A stretch of DNA of 64,000 nt from JANJWP01 sp964482035 (GCA_964482035.1 CAYZVC010000001.1:248001-312000); one strand, 5' to 3'. Positions 10,901-21,800 are shown, numbered from the stretch's first letter. The notes: generated by a model not told the origin, from the letters alone. Program-made: numbers and translations.

Positions 10901-12594
10901 GCACCGCAAAACCGAACGCTTCGTTCCAGGTTGACGGAGGCGCCGTGACTCTCACCGGCACCGTAGACGGATCCGGAGCGTTCGCCGCCACCGTACCGTT
11001 GAACGCCAACGCGATCAACGTCCTCGACGTCACCGTCACCGACGCGACTTCCGCTACCGCTACGGGTTCGGTCACCGTCACCCACGACGATATCGCTCCG
11101 ACCCTCTCGTTCGGTTCCGTGCCGTCTCTCACCAACGCCGCGAACGTCACCGTGACCGGTTCGACCGACGCTTCCGCTTCGCTCACCGCTACCGACCTCT
11201 CGGGCGTTACGTACACCGGTACTTCGGATTCCTCGGGATCCTTCTCGATGACGCTTCCGCTCATCCTCAATTCGAACAACGCCTTCGCGTTCACTTCGAC
11301 CGACGCCGCGGGCAACGTAGGTTCCGGATCGGTATTCGGCATCCTCCAGGACGCCAACGCTCCGGTGCAATCCGCGCTTTCGTTCACTTCCGCAACGCTT
11401 TCGACCACCGCGACCGCGACCTATTCGCTCACCACCGACGAAGCATCGCAGGTCACCGTCCTCGTAGGTACCGGATCCAACGTCGACGCCACCCTCGTTT
11501 GGACGGGTGCTACCCTCGGGCTCGCGCACACTGGAACCGTCGTCGGACTCGCCCAAGGTACCGCGTACTACGCGTACTCCACCGCGACCGACGGTGCCGG
11601 AAACCTTTCCCAGACTTCCGTAACGTCGTTCGTCACCGCGACCTCTTCCGGCAGCGGTAGCGGATCGGGTTCGACCGGAGGAGGTTCTTCTTCCGGCGGC
11701 GGATCGTCTTCGGGCGGCTCTTCCGGAGGTTCCTCGGGCGTTTCCACTGGCAACGGCGGAGGCGGCGGAGGTTCCGGATACGGCAGCTCCGTAGCGGACT
11801 CTTGCCCGAACGGCGACTATACTTCGAGCTACTACGACGGAAAGTGCGGAACCAAGCCCGCTACTTCGACCGCTACCGGTTCGACTTCGGGCGGAACTTC
11901 CTCTTCGACCTCCAGCGGTTCGACCTCTTCGACCAAGCCCTCGACCTCTACCGGATCGACCGCTTCGAATTCCCAGAACCAGAACCAGAACCACCAGAAT
12001 TCCAACGGTTCCACGGATTCTTCCGTAACGATCCCGTCCGGGGAAACCCCGTCCGCGACCGATTCGGCCGTTTCCTACCCGCAGGGCGTCGGAAAGAAGA
12101 ACGACGCTTCTAAAACGATGACCGACGTCGCCTACCTTCCGGGATTCCTCGCCGACAAGTATATCCGCGTCGAACATACCGCCGCAGTGCGCGTCGCTCC
12201 GAATTTCAACGCCAAGACGGTTTCCTACCTTCCGCGCAATTACCCGGTAACGGTTCTCGCCTACGGTAAGAACTGGAGCAAGATCTCCTTCGACAACGGC
12301 GTCGTAGGCTACGTGCGTTCGGTATTCCTCCGCGACGCGACCAACCGCGACCGTAACCGCAACGATCCGTACCTCTTCATTACGGCCCTTACCCAGGACC
12401 GTCTCGTAGACCGCCGCAAGATCAAGGTGACGCATTCCATTTTCCTCCGCGAAAAGCCGGATATCGACTCCAAGATCAAGACTTGGCTCTACGACGGCGA
12501 CGCCGGCTTCGTTCTCGACGAAGTAGGGGAGTGGACCGAACTCCGCACTCCTGCCGGAACCGGGTTCGTTAAGACGAAATTCCTCACGAAGTAA
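4963..12594 (+). CDS. Giant secreted repeat protein (2,543 residues) with Ig-like and SH3 domains
   Basis: Probable surface adhesin or stalk. Signal peptide at residues 1-34 (cleavage after AIAFA). Residues ~35-1430 hold about 14 divergent repeats of ~85-95 residues, each opening with VAQ-x-DS-x-x-x-PR and containing GD-x-x-x-x-x-x-x-G, then a PG-x-x-F. Residues ~1430-2225 hold about nine bacterial Ig-like repeats with the signature TVTATDAAGN. Residues ~2226-2370 are a Ser/Gly/Thr linker. Two SH3b-type domains (~2393-2455, ~2475-2543) end the protein and could bind peptidoglycan. No sortase signal or membrane anchor is seen. Only one TGA (6478-6480, codon 506) occurs despite very high Gly content. 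It lies between its own promoter and terminator. The family name is not known to me; 'adhesin' is inference. Confidence 0.85.
5080..9240 (+). repeat. Tandem ~85-95-residue coding repeats
   Basis: About 14 in-frame repeat units within the giant surface protein, recognisable by recurring VAQ-x-DS starts (for example near 5386, 5683, 5968, 6262, 7504, 7801, 8389, 8680). Units are divergent at DNA level, so this is an old expansion rather than a recent slippage product. Confidence 0.75.
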
Positions 12595-12599
12595 GTTTT

Positions 12600-12625
12600 C
12601 GAAAAGGCCCGTGAGGGCCTTTTCG
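12600..12625 (+). terminator. Terminator of the giant surface protein gene
   Basis: Perfect hairpin CGAAAAGGCCC / GGGCCTTTTCG with a GTGA loop, 5 bases past the stop codon. Confidence 0.85.
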
Positions 12626-12635
12626 CCATTTCGGA

Positions 12636-12641
12636 TATAAT
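12636..12641 (+). promoter_or_regulatory. -10 element immediately upstream of an ATG (candidate leaderless transcript)
   Basis: Consensus TATAAT ends 7 bases before the ATG at 12649. The -35 region would overlap the preceding terminator and is not convincing. Confidence 0.45.
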
Positions 12642-12648
12642 CGGAAAC

Positions 12649-13527
12649 ATGATCGACGAACGAACGAGAAGATGATTGCCCACCTGGATACCCGAGAGCC
12701 TCCTGCTCGCGGAAGAGGACCGTGCCCGAAAAGCGCGCGAAGCCGCCGCGGAAGTCACGAAAGGCCGGGTGGCCGACGCCGCGATGGGAGCCATTGCCGC
12801 GAACGCGGAGGTTCCAACCTATCCCGACGACGTCTCGAAGTTGCCGAAGATTCGCGAATCCATTCGGATTTCCCCGCAAGTGAGCTCTGACACCGTGCTT
12901 TCGAAAATGGGATTCCCAACGGCCGAATCCCGGGAGAGGGCCTTTTTCGCCAAGAACGTGATCGACGTTGGGGGATGATTTTCCGGGCTCGCCCACATCC
13001 TCTCCGGCTACTGAACGAAAGTCATCGTCGCGGATCCGATATTTTTCGAACCGAACGTCTCGGCATGCTTCGAGAAGGACCTCGAAACGATCCGGACCCT
13101 CGTAAAAGATCAGCAGAATCGAATCGCGAACGGGGAAGGAAACAATGCGAAAACGAGGAACGCCATGGAAAAAAATCTCAAGGACCTCGAAAGGGTCCAT
13201 ATGGAAATGTTCTTCTGGCGCGGATACGATCCGAAACGCTTCCCCGCGATTAAACGCCTCCCCGCTTTCGCGGAGAACCTCTCGGACGTACCGACCGCGA
13301 GCCAAAACTTCGTATTCGCTACGAACGTGGTAGGAAAACCCACTCTCGACGTCGAACGCTTCCATTCGGAACTCCTCAGAATACTTTCGCCGGACGGGAA
13401 GGTCTGCGTTCTCGACTACGACGACCCGTCCGCCGTCTCCAATTCTTCCGCTCTCGAATCTCTCCTCCGAAAGACCCGGCAAGTCGCCTCGTTCTCGGAC
13501 GGATGGCACCGTATCATCATCTCTTAA
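12649..13527 (+). CDS. SAM-dependent methyltransferase-like protein
   Basis: 292 residues after reading TGAs at 12673 (codon 9), 12976 (codon 110) and 13012 (codon 122) as Gly. The centre has a Rossmann motif I, NVIDVGGGFSGLA, followed by VIVADP, which is the usual SAM-binding loop and acidic strand end; the third Gly of the loop is the TGA codon. A later NFVFATNVVG and LSPDGKVCVLDYD fit strands 4-5 of a class I methyltransferase. The N-terminal ~95 residues are helical and charged. No substrate can be named. A TATAAT (12636-12641) only 7 bases before the ATG suggests a leaderless mRNA. Confidence 0.65.
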
Positions 13528-13539
13528 CCGGATTGCCGC

Positions 13540-13980
13540 ATGAACGTCCTTCCCATCCGCCCCGGCGCGTACGCCATCGTATCCATGAACGACGGACGAA
13601 TCGTCCTCGTTCGCAAGACCCGTGGCCCGCTCACCGGGAAATTCGATCTTCCCGGCGGAGGAATCGACCACGGCGAAGGCCACGTCGAAGCCGTAACCAG
13701 GGAGCTTCGCGAAGAGCTGGGATTGTTCGTCCACACGGCGAAACTGTTCGACGTTTTCCATGACGTGGTGGTCCACGAAAAGCCGGACGGGCGCTTCGAG
13801 CAGCACCTTCTCGGCATCGTGCACACCGTCGCGGGCGTCACTTCCGAAGAATTCGACGAGAGCGTTACCGAGTGAGGCGACGACGCGGGCGAAATCGTCC
13901 GTCTTCCCATCGGGGAAGCGTTGAAACTCGACCTCACGCCCATCGCGAGAAAAGCGCTCCTCAAATTCGCGCTCGCCTAA
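13540..13980 (+). CDS. Nudix hydrolase
   Basis: Hydrolyses a nucleoside diphosphate linked to another moiety; exact substrate unknown. 146 residues. A complete Nudix box spans residues 40-62: G40, E46, R54-E55, E58-E59, G61. One TGA at 13873-13875 (codon 112) is read as Gly, extending the protein through a final helix to TAA at 13978. It follows the methyltransferase-like gene by 12 bases, so the two are probably co-transcribed, and a strong terminator follows at once. Confidence 0.9.
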
Positions 13981-14012
13981 AAAAACCTCCGCTTGAAAGC
14001 GGAGGTTTTTTT
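13981..14012. terminator. Bidirectional terminator between convergent genes
   Basis: Hairpin AAAACCTCCGCT / AGCGGAGGTTTT with a TGAA loop and T-runs on both strands, serving the Nudix gene (+) and the secreted protein at 14025 (-). Confidence 0.85.
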
Positions 14013-14024
14013 TCATGTCCCCGA

Positions 14025-14633
14025 TTAGCGGGATTCCATGCGTTCGGTGGAAGCTTCTTCGCCTACTGCCGATCCCTTGCAGGATTTCGCGGAGGTTTTG
14101 TAAGCCTTCCATGCGGCGAGACGCTCCTTGAGAGCGGTCTTGTTCGCTACGGCAACGGATTTCCAATATGCCTTGTGGGCGGCGATGACCGCCTTCTGGA
14201 CTTCCTTCTTGGTCGAAAGGGCGTACGCGTTGGTTACGGCCGTTTTACGTACGAGGAGCGCCGCCTTAACGGCCGCGTTCTGCTTGTCGAACGCCGCGAT
14301 GAGCGCGGTTTCGCGAGTCTCGATGAGCGGCTTTACGCAGAGGAATCCTTTTTGCCCCTTGCCTCCGGAAGTCGATCCGGTGTTCGTGGTTCCCGTATTG
14401 GTCGTTCCGGTGGCGGTGGAGCCGGTGGAAGTCGAACCCGTCGCGGTGGAGCCGGTAGACGTGGCGCCCGTGCTCGTGGATCCGGTCGAGGTCGTGCCGG
14501 TCGAAGCGGTTCCGGTGGAAACGGTTCCCGAAGAAGTCGCGGTGCCCGCTTCGTCGGCGTTCGCTCCCAAGGAAGCGGAGAGACCGACGGCTACGGCGAA
14601 TGCCGAAGCCAAAATGAATTTTTTCGCATCCAT
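14025..14633 (-). CDS. Secreted Thr/Gly/Ser-repeat protein with helical C-terminus
   Basis: 202 residues, no known family. Signal peptide at 1-26 (cleavage near GANADE). Residues ~30-90 are a run of short STGT/STGS/ATGT-type repeats, likely an extended, flexible stalk. Residues ~95-190 are Ala/Lys-rich helices with two cysteines (FLCVKP and AKSCKG) that could form a disulfide. The internal ATG at 14633 is chosen because it alone gives a proper signal peptide. No TGA codons. Confidence 0.75.
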   Translation of the reverse strand: MDAKKFILASAFAVAVGLSASLGANADEAGTATSSGTVSTGTASTGTTSTGSTSTGATSTGSTATGSTSTGSTATGTTNTGTTNTGSTSGGKGQKGFLCVKPLIETRETALIAAFDKQNAAVKAALLVRKTAVTNAYALSTKKEVQKAVIAAHKAYWKSVAVANKTALKERLAAWKAYKTSAKSCKGSAVGEEASTERMESR

Positions 14634-14812
14634 ATTTCGTATGGTGAGAAAATAAAAGTTTCGAGGGATTGTAGGTCGCATTTGTCGGGACGCAACGGTT
14701 TCGTAGTGAAGAATCGGTGAAAAACGTCTTTTCCTCGGGTGGATTTTTCGGCGTTTTCCCTTATGATTCGGCAGTTCCAAGGGCTTTCCACCCCGTTTCG
14801 TACCCAAGAACC

Positions 14813-16465
14813 ATGATCTACCTCACCCAAGAAGAACGCAACCGCATCGCCGATCTCCTCTTGCCGGAAGTCACGATGACCCGCGGAGACCTCGAAGCAA
14901 AGTTCCCGCCCCGCAAAGAAACGGTGGTGACCCGTTTCGCGCCGAGCCCTACCGGATACCTCCACGTGGGCGGCATCTACATGTCGATGATTTGCGAACG
15001 CCTCGCGCACGCCGAGAACGGCGTGTTTTTCCTCCGTATCGAAGATACCGACGACAAGCGCGAGATCGCCGACGGCGTCGGCACCATCGTGCGCGGCATG
15101 AAGAAGTTCGACTTGGGGGTCGACGAAGGCCCGGTAGGACCTGATTTTTCCGACGTCGGCAACTACGGCCCCTACGCGCAGTCGCAGCGCGTGGCGTTCT
15201 ACCACGTCTTCGTGAAAGAACTCATCAAGAAGGGCATGGCGTACCCGTGTTTCATGACCGAAGAAGAACTTGAAGCCGTGCGCACCGAACAGACCTCCAT
15301 GAAGCTCGTCCCGGGCATGTACGGAGCGTTCGCCAAATGGCGCGACGCCGACGCTTCAGAAATTGAGAAGGCCATTTCCGAGAACCGCCCGCGCGTCATC
15401 CGTTTCCGCGCTCCGGTAGGGCTCCGCGCGCGCCGCAACGTCTTTGACGAACTCCGCGGCAACATGGAGATGGACGACAACTACCTCGACATCGTCCTTC
15501 TGAAGAAGAACGGCGTGCCCACGTACCACCTCGCGCACGTGGTGGACGACTACCTCATGCGTACTACCCACGTCATCCGCGCGGAAGAATGGATTCCGTC
15601 GATGCCGCTCCACTTCCAACTTTTCGAAGCGCTCGAACTCCCGCGTCCCAAGTACGTGCACTGTGCGGCGCTCCTCAAGATCGACGGCGGAAACAAGCGC
15701 AAGCTCTCCAAGCGCAAAGATCCGGAAGCCAACGTCGAATTCTTCTTCGAACAGGGCTACCTCAAGGATTCGCTCATCGACTACCTCGCCAACATCGCCG
15801 ACTCCGGCTACGAAGCGTGGAAGGCCACGAATCCGGATAAGGAATTCGCCGACTACGAGCTCAAGATCGAACGTTTCCCCAAGGCGGGCGCGCTCTTCGA
15901 CATGGGCAAACTCGATTCCATCAATAAGGAACGCCTTTCCGTCATCGGTAAGGAGGATTTCGCCGCGCTCTGCCTCGACTGGACGAAGTCGTACGATACG
16001 GATTTGGCCGCGCTCATGGAAAAGCATCCGGATCTCGCGTTCCGCGCGCTCAATATCGAACGCCTTTCCGAAAAGGACCCCAAGCGATTCTCCAAGATTT
16101 CCGACATCCGCGCCCAACTCGCGCTCTTTTTTCCGGAAACCTACGAAGAACTTCGTAAGGCCGCTCCGGCGTATCCGGAAAACGTTCCGGCGGACGTTCG
16201 TGCCAAGTTCCTCTCGGCCTACGCCGAAGCGTATGACCCGAACATGGACAAGGATTCGTGGTTCGCGCACTTGAAGGAATTCGGCAAGCCGTTCGGCTTC
16301 GCCGCTACCGGTGACGAGTTCAAAGCCGGCGGCTACATCGGCCGCGTAGGCGACCTCGCCATGATGCTCCGCATCGCGCTCTGCGCTTCGAAGTCTACGC
16401 CGGATCTCTATGAAACGCTTCTCGCCCTTGGGGTAGGGGAGGTGAAGAGGAGACTCGCTCTCTAA
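14813..16465 (+). CDS. gltX: Glutamyl-tRNA synthetase
   Basis: Charges tRNA-Glu with glutamate. 550 residues, slightly longer than the usual ~470-500, with about 38 extra N-terminal residues. Class I signature RFAPSPTGYLHVGG at residues 41-54 (HIGH motif as HVGG) and KMSKS loop as KLSKR at 297-301. Other family blocks: FLRIEDTD, and CFMTEEELE. No TGA codons. The ATG at 14813 begins just before MIYLTQEERN; an upstream in-frame ATG at 14717 would add a less conserved leader. Confidence 0.92.
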   Translation: MIYLTQEERNRIADLLLPEVTMTRGDLEAKFPPRKETVVTRFAPSPTGYLHVGGIYMSMICERLAHAENGVFFLRIEDTDDKREIADGVGTIVRGMKKFDLGVDEGPVGPDFSDVGNYGPYAQSQRVAFYHVFVKELIKKGMAYPCFMTEEELEAVRTEQTSMKLVPGMYGAFAKWRDADASEIEKAISENRPRVIRFRAPVGLRARRNVFDELRGNMEMDDNYLDIVLLKKNGVPTYHLAHVVDDYLMRTTHVIRAEEWIPSMPLHFQLFEALELPRPKYVHCAALLKIDGGNKRKLSKRKDPEANVEFFFEQGYLKDSLIDYLANIADSGYEAWKATNPDKEFADYELKIERFPKAGALFDMGKLDSINKERLSVIGKEDFAALCLDWTKSYDTDLAALMEKHPDLAFRALNIERLSEKDPKRFSKISDIRAQLALFFPETYEELRKAAPAYPENVPADVRAKFLSAYAEAYDPNMDKDSWFAHLKEFGKPFGFAATGDEFKAGGYIGRVGDLAMMLRIALCASKSTPDLYETLLALGVGEVKRRLAL

Positions 16466-16476
16466 TTACGAATTAT

Positions 16477-16514
16477 GAAAACCCCGCCCGGCTCGTGAGA
16501 GTGGGCGGGGTTTT
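16477..16514. terminator. Terminator downstream of gltX and of the convergent SH3/MORN gene
   Basis: AAAACCCCGCCC pairs with GGGCGGGGTTTT. The 19 bases 16477-16495 are identical to the first 19 bases of the terminator at 18796. Confidence 0.85.
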
Positions 16515-16528
16515 ATCAGTGTCCGTCG

Positions 16529-18367
16529 TTACGCCACGCTGGATTTCATCGCTTCTATCCTCTGGGAATACTGCCTTACTTCTTCTTTGGTCCTTTCCGG
16601 AACGAAGGAAGATCATTCGGCCGTTTTCGCGAGCTTCGCGAGATCCTCGAGCTGGGTCATAATATCGGAGCGGGTTTGCGGAGACAACCCCGCTTTGTCT
16701 TTGGACAGGGTTTGGAATTTCGGTTCGCTCGCATCGAGGTAGTCCTTCACTCTTGCCGATGCCGTATCGGCCGTTTTCGATATGTTGAGCAAGCTCGCTT
16801 TGCTCTTTATTACGGTGAGGTCTTTTTTCAAAGATTCTCCGTTCGAAACGATTTCGCGTCACGCCCTTTCCGTTTCCGAGAGTTTTTCGGTTCCCGCTTC
16901 GACAGCTTCGGTTTGCTTGGCAGATCTGCTCGGTCCTTGCGAAGCGTCCGCTTTCTGAATTCCTCCGACGTCCATTTCTTGCGATTTTCCGTCTTTTACG
17001 AAACTGAGTTTCATCGTTCCGTCAGCGCTCCTATTGAAGCGGAGTTCCTGAGGGGATCATTGTTTGTTGTCCACCTTCAGCCTCACGCTCATCGGGCGAA
17101 CTTCTCCTTCCGCGAGGAGCTGCTTCGAAGACATCGCGCTTACGAGGGAGATACCCGTCGTATTGGCATCGGGCGTGAGCTTCCTTCCGTTCGGCAAGAC
17201 CATTTTTCCGTCTTCTACGGAGATTCCGATTTTTGATAGGGCGTCGACTGCGTCCTGGGGAAATTCGACTTGTCCGACTTTTTCCTGGAGGCCTTCCGCT
17301 TGGGCGGTCGACGCGGGAGTGTCCGTACTCTTCACGGCTTCGAATTGCGACGTCTTGGGATTGGCACGATAGAGAACGCCTTCGCTTTCGAAAACGACCT
17401 TCTTTTCCGTAGTGGTTTCCGTTCCGCCGGTGGGGGTGGCTTTCGTGCTTACGCGGTTTTCGAATTTGAAAGTTCCTTCCTTGGTCGTGCCGTCGGAGGT
17501 GATTTTTCCCGGACCTTCCTTTATGCTGAAGCCATCGAATTCCGCTTCTATGGTCTGTTTGCCAGAGGTAATTTTTCCAATTCAGGCGGGCGATCCGTTT
17601 TTAAAGGTTCCCTCAAAAGACAATCCGTCCTTGGATACTTTTCCCTGGCCTTCGAATACCGGAGTCCCCTTTACGACTTTGTATTGTCCTTCGTAGGTTC
17701 CGTTCGGCGTAACGACGGGTTTTCCCGGTTCGGTTGAGAACAGCCCGTCAGATTTTTCCTTTGAATCGGTCGGTTTCGGCTGGGTTTTTTGAGTCTCCCG
17801 AACCGGTTCGGCTTCCGGTTTCGCTTTCGTGGACTCAGGTTTGGGTTCCGGCTTGTCCTTCGGGACGGAATCGGACTCCTTCGGTTTTCCCGCCGCTTCG
17901 GCCTTGGTGGGTCATTTTCCCGCCGCTTCGGTTTTCGGAGCAGTTTGTGCCTGATCCGCCTTCGCGTCTTTCAGGTAACTTACCGCCACGAATTTCTTTT
18001 CTCCGTTCCCGCTTTCGATGCCGACGAATCGGCCGTCCTTAGTGGTTTCACCGGTAAGTACGAACTTTTCTCCGGGTTTTCCCGATGCCGATACCTTCCC
18101 TTCGGCATTTCGGACGTTGAGGCTGGTTTTGACTTGGGCTTCCATCTTTTTTCCTTTCAGGTTTTCGTCGACCGCGAATTCTTTCGACGAAAAAGAGGAT
18201 TCCGGCGGGTTCGCTACGAAATCCTTGGCCCGTTCGGCCACCGGTTTTTTCGCGAGTTTGTCGGCAAGCGCCTGTTTGGTTTCGGGTTTTTCAAGTCGCT
18301 CGGCAACTGCCTGGCCTTCGGTTTTGGGAGCTTCCGCTTCGATTTGAGTTTGTTTTTCAGTCGACAT
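16529..18367 (-). CDS. Large charged protein with SH3 domain and MORN-like repeats
   Basis: 612 residues across five in-frame TGAs (17912, 17582, 17057, 16859, 16613), all read as Gly. Residues ~75-133 look like a bacterial SH3 domain (SLNVRNAEG, then FVAVSYLK). A Pro/Lys/Glu-rich linker follows. Residues ~205-290 hold three or four MORN-like strands (GTYEGQYK, LSFEGTFKNGSPAGIGKI, KEGTFKFE). The C-terminal third is helical and charged. There is no signal peptide or membrane segment. It follows a small helical gene by 9 bases and likely forms an operon with it. No function can be assigned. In Gracilibacteria-type code the whole reading frame is intact. Confidence 0.7.
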
Positions 18368-18376
18368 GTTCGGTCT

Positions 18377-18724
18377 TTACAGGGTTTTTATGATTTCTTC
18401 GGCTTCCGCAACTTCGATAGGGCGTTCGCTTCTTTCTCTCGCGAGGGCTTCTTCCAGCCGGCTTCTGACGGTTTCGAGTTTTTTCATCGCCGCCGATGAC
18501 GCCTCTTTGTCTTCTGATTCGAGCACTTCCAGAGTGCTCGCGTAGACTTCGTCGAAGTCGAGTTCTTCCGCCACGTCGCTTGAAACCAACTCGTACACGT
18601 CTTCCAAAACGGGCTGTCATTCTTTGGCGTTCTCCAAGAGCTCCATGACCGCAGCACGCTTTTCTTCAAAGGATTTCTTCGAGTATTCTTGCCACGATTT
18701 CGCGGGATCTATCGGTTTCGCCAT
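18377..18724 (-). CDS. Small acidic helical protein
   Basis: 115 residues after reading the TGA at 18617-18619 (codon 36) as Gly. It is almost entirely predicted helix, rich in Glu/Lys/Ala (EEKRAAVMELLENAKE, then SSAAMKKLETVRSRLEEAL). No signal peptide. It sits 9 bases upstream of the SH3/MORN-like gene on the same strand. No family recognised; a partner role for the neighbouring protein is a guess from position. Confidence 0.65.
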
Positions 18725-18795
18725 CCTTCCTGATTCAGGTAATATTTCAGGTATTTTACCGTATGTTTTGGCCCGGAGCAAAAAAGGCGGCATAA

Positions 18796-18838
18796 GAAAA
18801 CCCCGCCCGGCTCGATGTGAGCTTGGGGCGGGGGTTTT
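18796..18838. terminator. Terminator downstream of copA
   Basis: GAAAACCCCGCCC pairs with GGGCGGGGGTTTT across a long loop. It lies 14 bases past the copA stop on the minus strand and shares its first 19 bases with the terminator at 16477. Confidence 0.75.
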
Positions 18839-18851
18839 CTTTCGCACGTCC

Positions 18852-21800
18852 TTACTTCCTAAACCCCTTCGGCACGAAGTGCATCATGTCGAGGGCGGTG
18901 TACGTCTTCTTGGGAAGTCCGGCGATGACCGTGTCGTTTCCAAAGAATCCGTCGAGCTTCGAGAATTTGCCTTCGATGAGCTTTTCTTCGAGCATCATCC
19001 GCGCCTCGTTCCAGCCGAGGTACGCCGGTACGTATTTCTTGCCATCCAGTTCGTAGTACGGCTTCTTGGGATTGATGACGTAGGCGAGTTCGGCGGGAAC
19101 GTTGCTTTCGTCGTATCCGTAGAAAACCTTGAGGTCTCCCGTGGGGGTTTCGCCAAACCAGAGATCCTTGCCGAACGAAATCTTTTCGAACGAATCCTTA
19201 CCCATTACGTGGACTTCGTCCAAGAAGGTTCCGGTAGGTTCGAGAATGCCCGCGATGCGGACGTCGCCCGAGCCGAAGAATCCCTTTAGTTCGGATCCTA
19301 CGCCCTTTATGAGCCCTTCCTTCACCATCATGGCCGCTTCCGCGGAACCTACGACGATGCCGCCGTTCGAGAAGTCCGCAGAGCCCGCCTTGAACCGGAG
19401 TCCGTTCGGAAGTGCGTCGTTGGTTACCATGATCTTGGGGAAACCGCGACCGTCGAACCCGACCTTGCTTTCGTTCGCCTTGAGGAACACGTGGATGTCG
19501 GTGACGAGCCCGGGATTCTTGGCGGCGTACGCGGTGCCTACCGTGAGTCCGCCGGCGGTCGAGAGGAGCGAGAACTGGTAGAACGCGAAGACGAAGAACG
19601 CGGTTATGAGTACGGGCGCGACCTTGGAGAAGAGGTTCAGCTTGCGCGGCTTGAAGTTTTTGAGGAGGAGTGAGTTCAATACGACCGATACCGACGAGAG
19701 CGCCATGGCCAATCCCGCGAATTCGGGCTTGAGAACGATGCCGATAACTGTCAGGGCACCTGCGGCCACCGGAATGCCCAAAACGTTGTAGAAGAGCGAA
19801 AAGAACAGGTTCTGCTTGATCTTTCCAACGGTCTCGCGGCTGAGTTCGATGGCGGTGATGACGTCGCGGAGGTCGTTTTTCAAAATGACCACGCCTCCCG
19901 ATTCCATCGCTACGTCCGCGCCCGATCCCATGGCGATGCCCAAATCGGCTTCCGCGAGGGCAGGGGAGTCGTTGATTCCGTCACCCACCATGGCGACGGT
20001 GAATCCTGCCGCCTTGAGCTTTCGGATTTCTTCGGCCTTACGTTCGGGCAATACTTCGGCGAGTACGTTTTCGATTCCCACCTGCGCCGCGATGGCCTTG
20101 GCGGTTCGGGCGTTGTCGCCGGTAATCATGTAGGTTTTGATTCCCATCTTGGCGAGCGCCGCGACGGCTTCCTTGGAGGTCGCTTTGACCGTGTCGGCTA
20201 CCGCTACCGTGCCGAGGGCGGACTTGTCGTCCGCGAGGAACATGACGGTCTTGCCTTCGGATTCGAGGTTTTCCACCAGGGCCTTCATGCCGAGCTCGAT
20301 GCCGTGGTCGGCGAGGAGCTTCTTCGTGCCGAAGTAGTAGGTTTTTCCGTTTACGAACCCCTTTACTCCAGCGCCTACCACCGCTTCGAAGTTCGCTACC
20401 GAAAGGCTTTTCACGCCTTCGTCGTTTCCGTACCGGACGATGGCTTCGGCGAGCGGGTGTTCCGAACGTTTCTCAAGCGCGACGGCGAGTTCCAATATTT
20501 CTTTTTCGCTGACGTTGCCGAGTCCGACGATATCCGTTACTTTCGGCTTTCCTTCAGTAATCGTGCCGGTCTTGTCGAATACGACGACGTCGATCTTGCA
20601 AGCGGTCTGGAGCGGTTCCCCGCCCTTGATGAGGATGCCGTTCTGCGCGCCTTTGCCGGTACCCACCATGATGGCGGTCGGCGTAGCGAGCCCGAGGGCG
20701 CAAGGGCAGGCGATGACGATGACGGCCGAGAAGTAGAGCAGCGCGGTTTCGAACGACGAACCCACGATGAAGTACCATACGGCGAATGTGAGCGCGGCGA
20801 GCGCGATGACCGTGGGAACGAACACCGCGGAGACTTCGTCCGCGAGCGCCTGGATGGGCGCTTTGGAGCCCTGGGCCTCTTCGATGAGGCGAACGATGTT
20901 CGAAAGCGCGGTTTCCGATCCGATACCCGTGGCAGAGAATTCGAAGCTTCCGCGTCCGTTCATCGTCCCGGCAAAGACCTTGCCTCCGGCGGATTTTTCC
21001 ACCGGGAGGCTTTCGCCGGTGAGCATCGATTCGTCCACGCTCGAACGGCCGGAGAGTACGAGCCCGTCGACCGGGACCGATTCACCCGGACGTACGAGGA
21101 CGACGTCGCCCTTTTTCACGTCTTCTACCGGAACTTCCACGAATTCCGATCCGCGCTTCACGCGGGCGGTTTTGGCGGAAAGGTCCATGAGCTTGCTTAC
21201 CGCTTCCGACGCCTTGCCTTTGGCTTTGGCTTCGAGGTATTTGCCGAGCGTCACGAAGACGACGAGAAACGCCGCGACTTCGAAGTAGATGTTTTCCACT
21301 TTCATGCCGTGGAGGCCGAGAAGGGAACCGGTTTCCTTAAAGTAGGTCGCGTAGGCGTACAAGCTGTACGCGTAGGCGGTCGAGGTGCCGATGGCGATGA
21401 GCGAGTACATGTTGAACGTGCGCATCTTGAGCGCGGCCCAAGCTCCTGCGAAGAATTCCGCGCCGATTACGAACATGACGGGCGCCGCGAGGACGAGCGA
21501 AATCAGCGCCGAATACGGCATGACGAGGGTTTCGTACGGCAATCGCGGAACGAGGTCGTAGACCATGAATGCGACCATCGGGAGCGAAAGGATGCCGCCC
21601 ACCGAAAGCTTCCAAAGGAAACGCGCGGTTTCGCGCTGGCGTTTCTTTCCTTCGGCGAGCGGGTCGAGAACCCCGGCCTTCTGCAATTTTGCGGAATACC
21701 CAGCGTCGGCTACGGCCTTTTCGAGAACCGACGCGTCGGCGTTTTTATCCAGCTTCACGCGGGCTTTTTCAGAAGCGAAATTCACGTTCGCCTCGAGCAC

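Noticed and set aside
7195..14166. Minus-strand open frame of 2,323 codons opposite the giant surface protein
   Set aside because: Antisense shadow: the sense gene is NNC-biased and avoids codons whose complements are stops. The product is Arg/Gly-rich nonsense with no domain, and it crosses several real genes.
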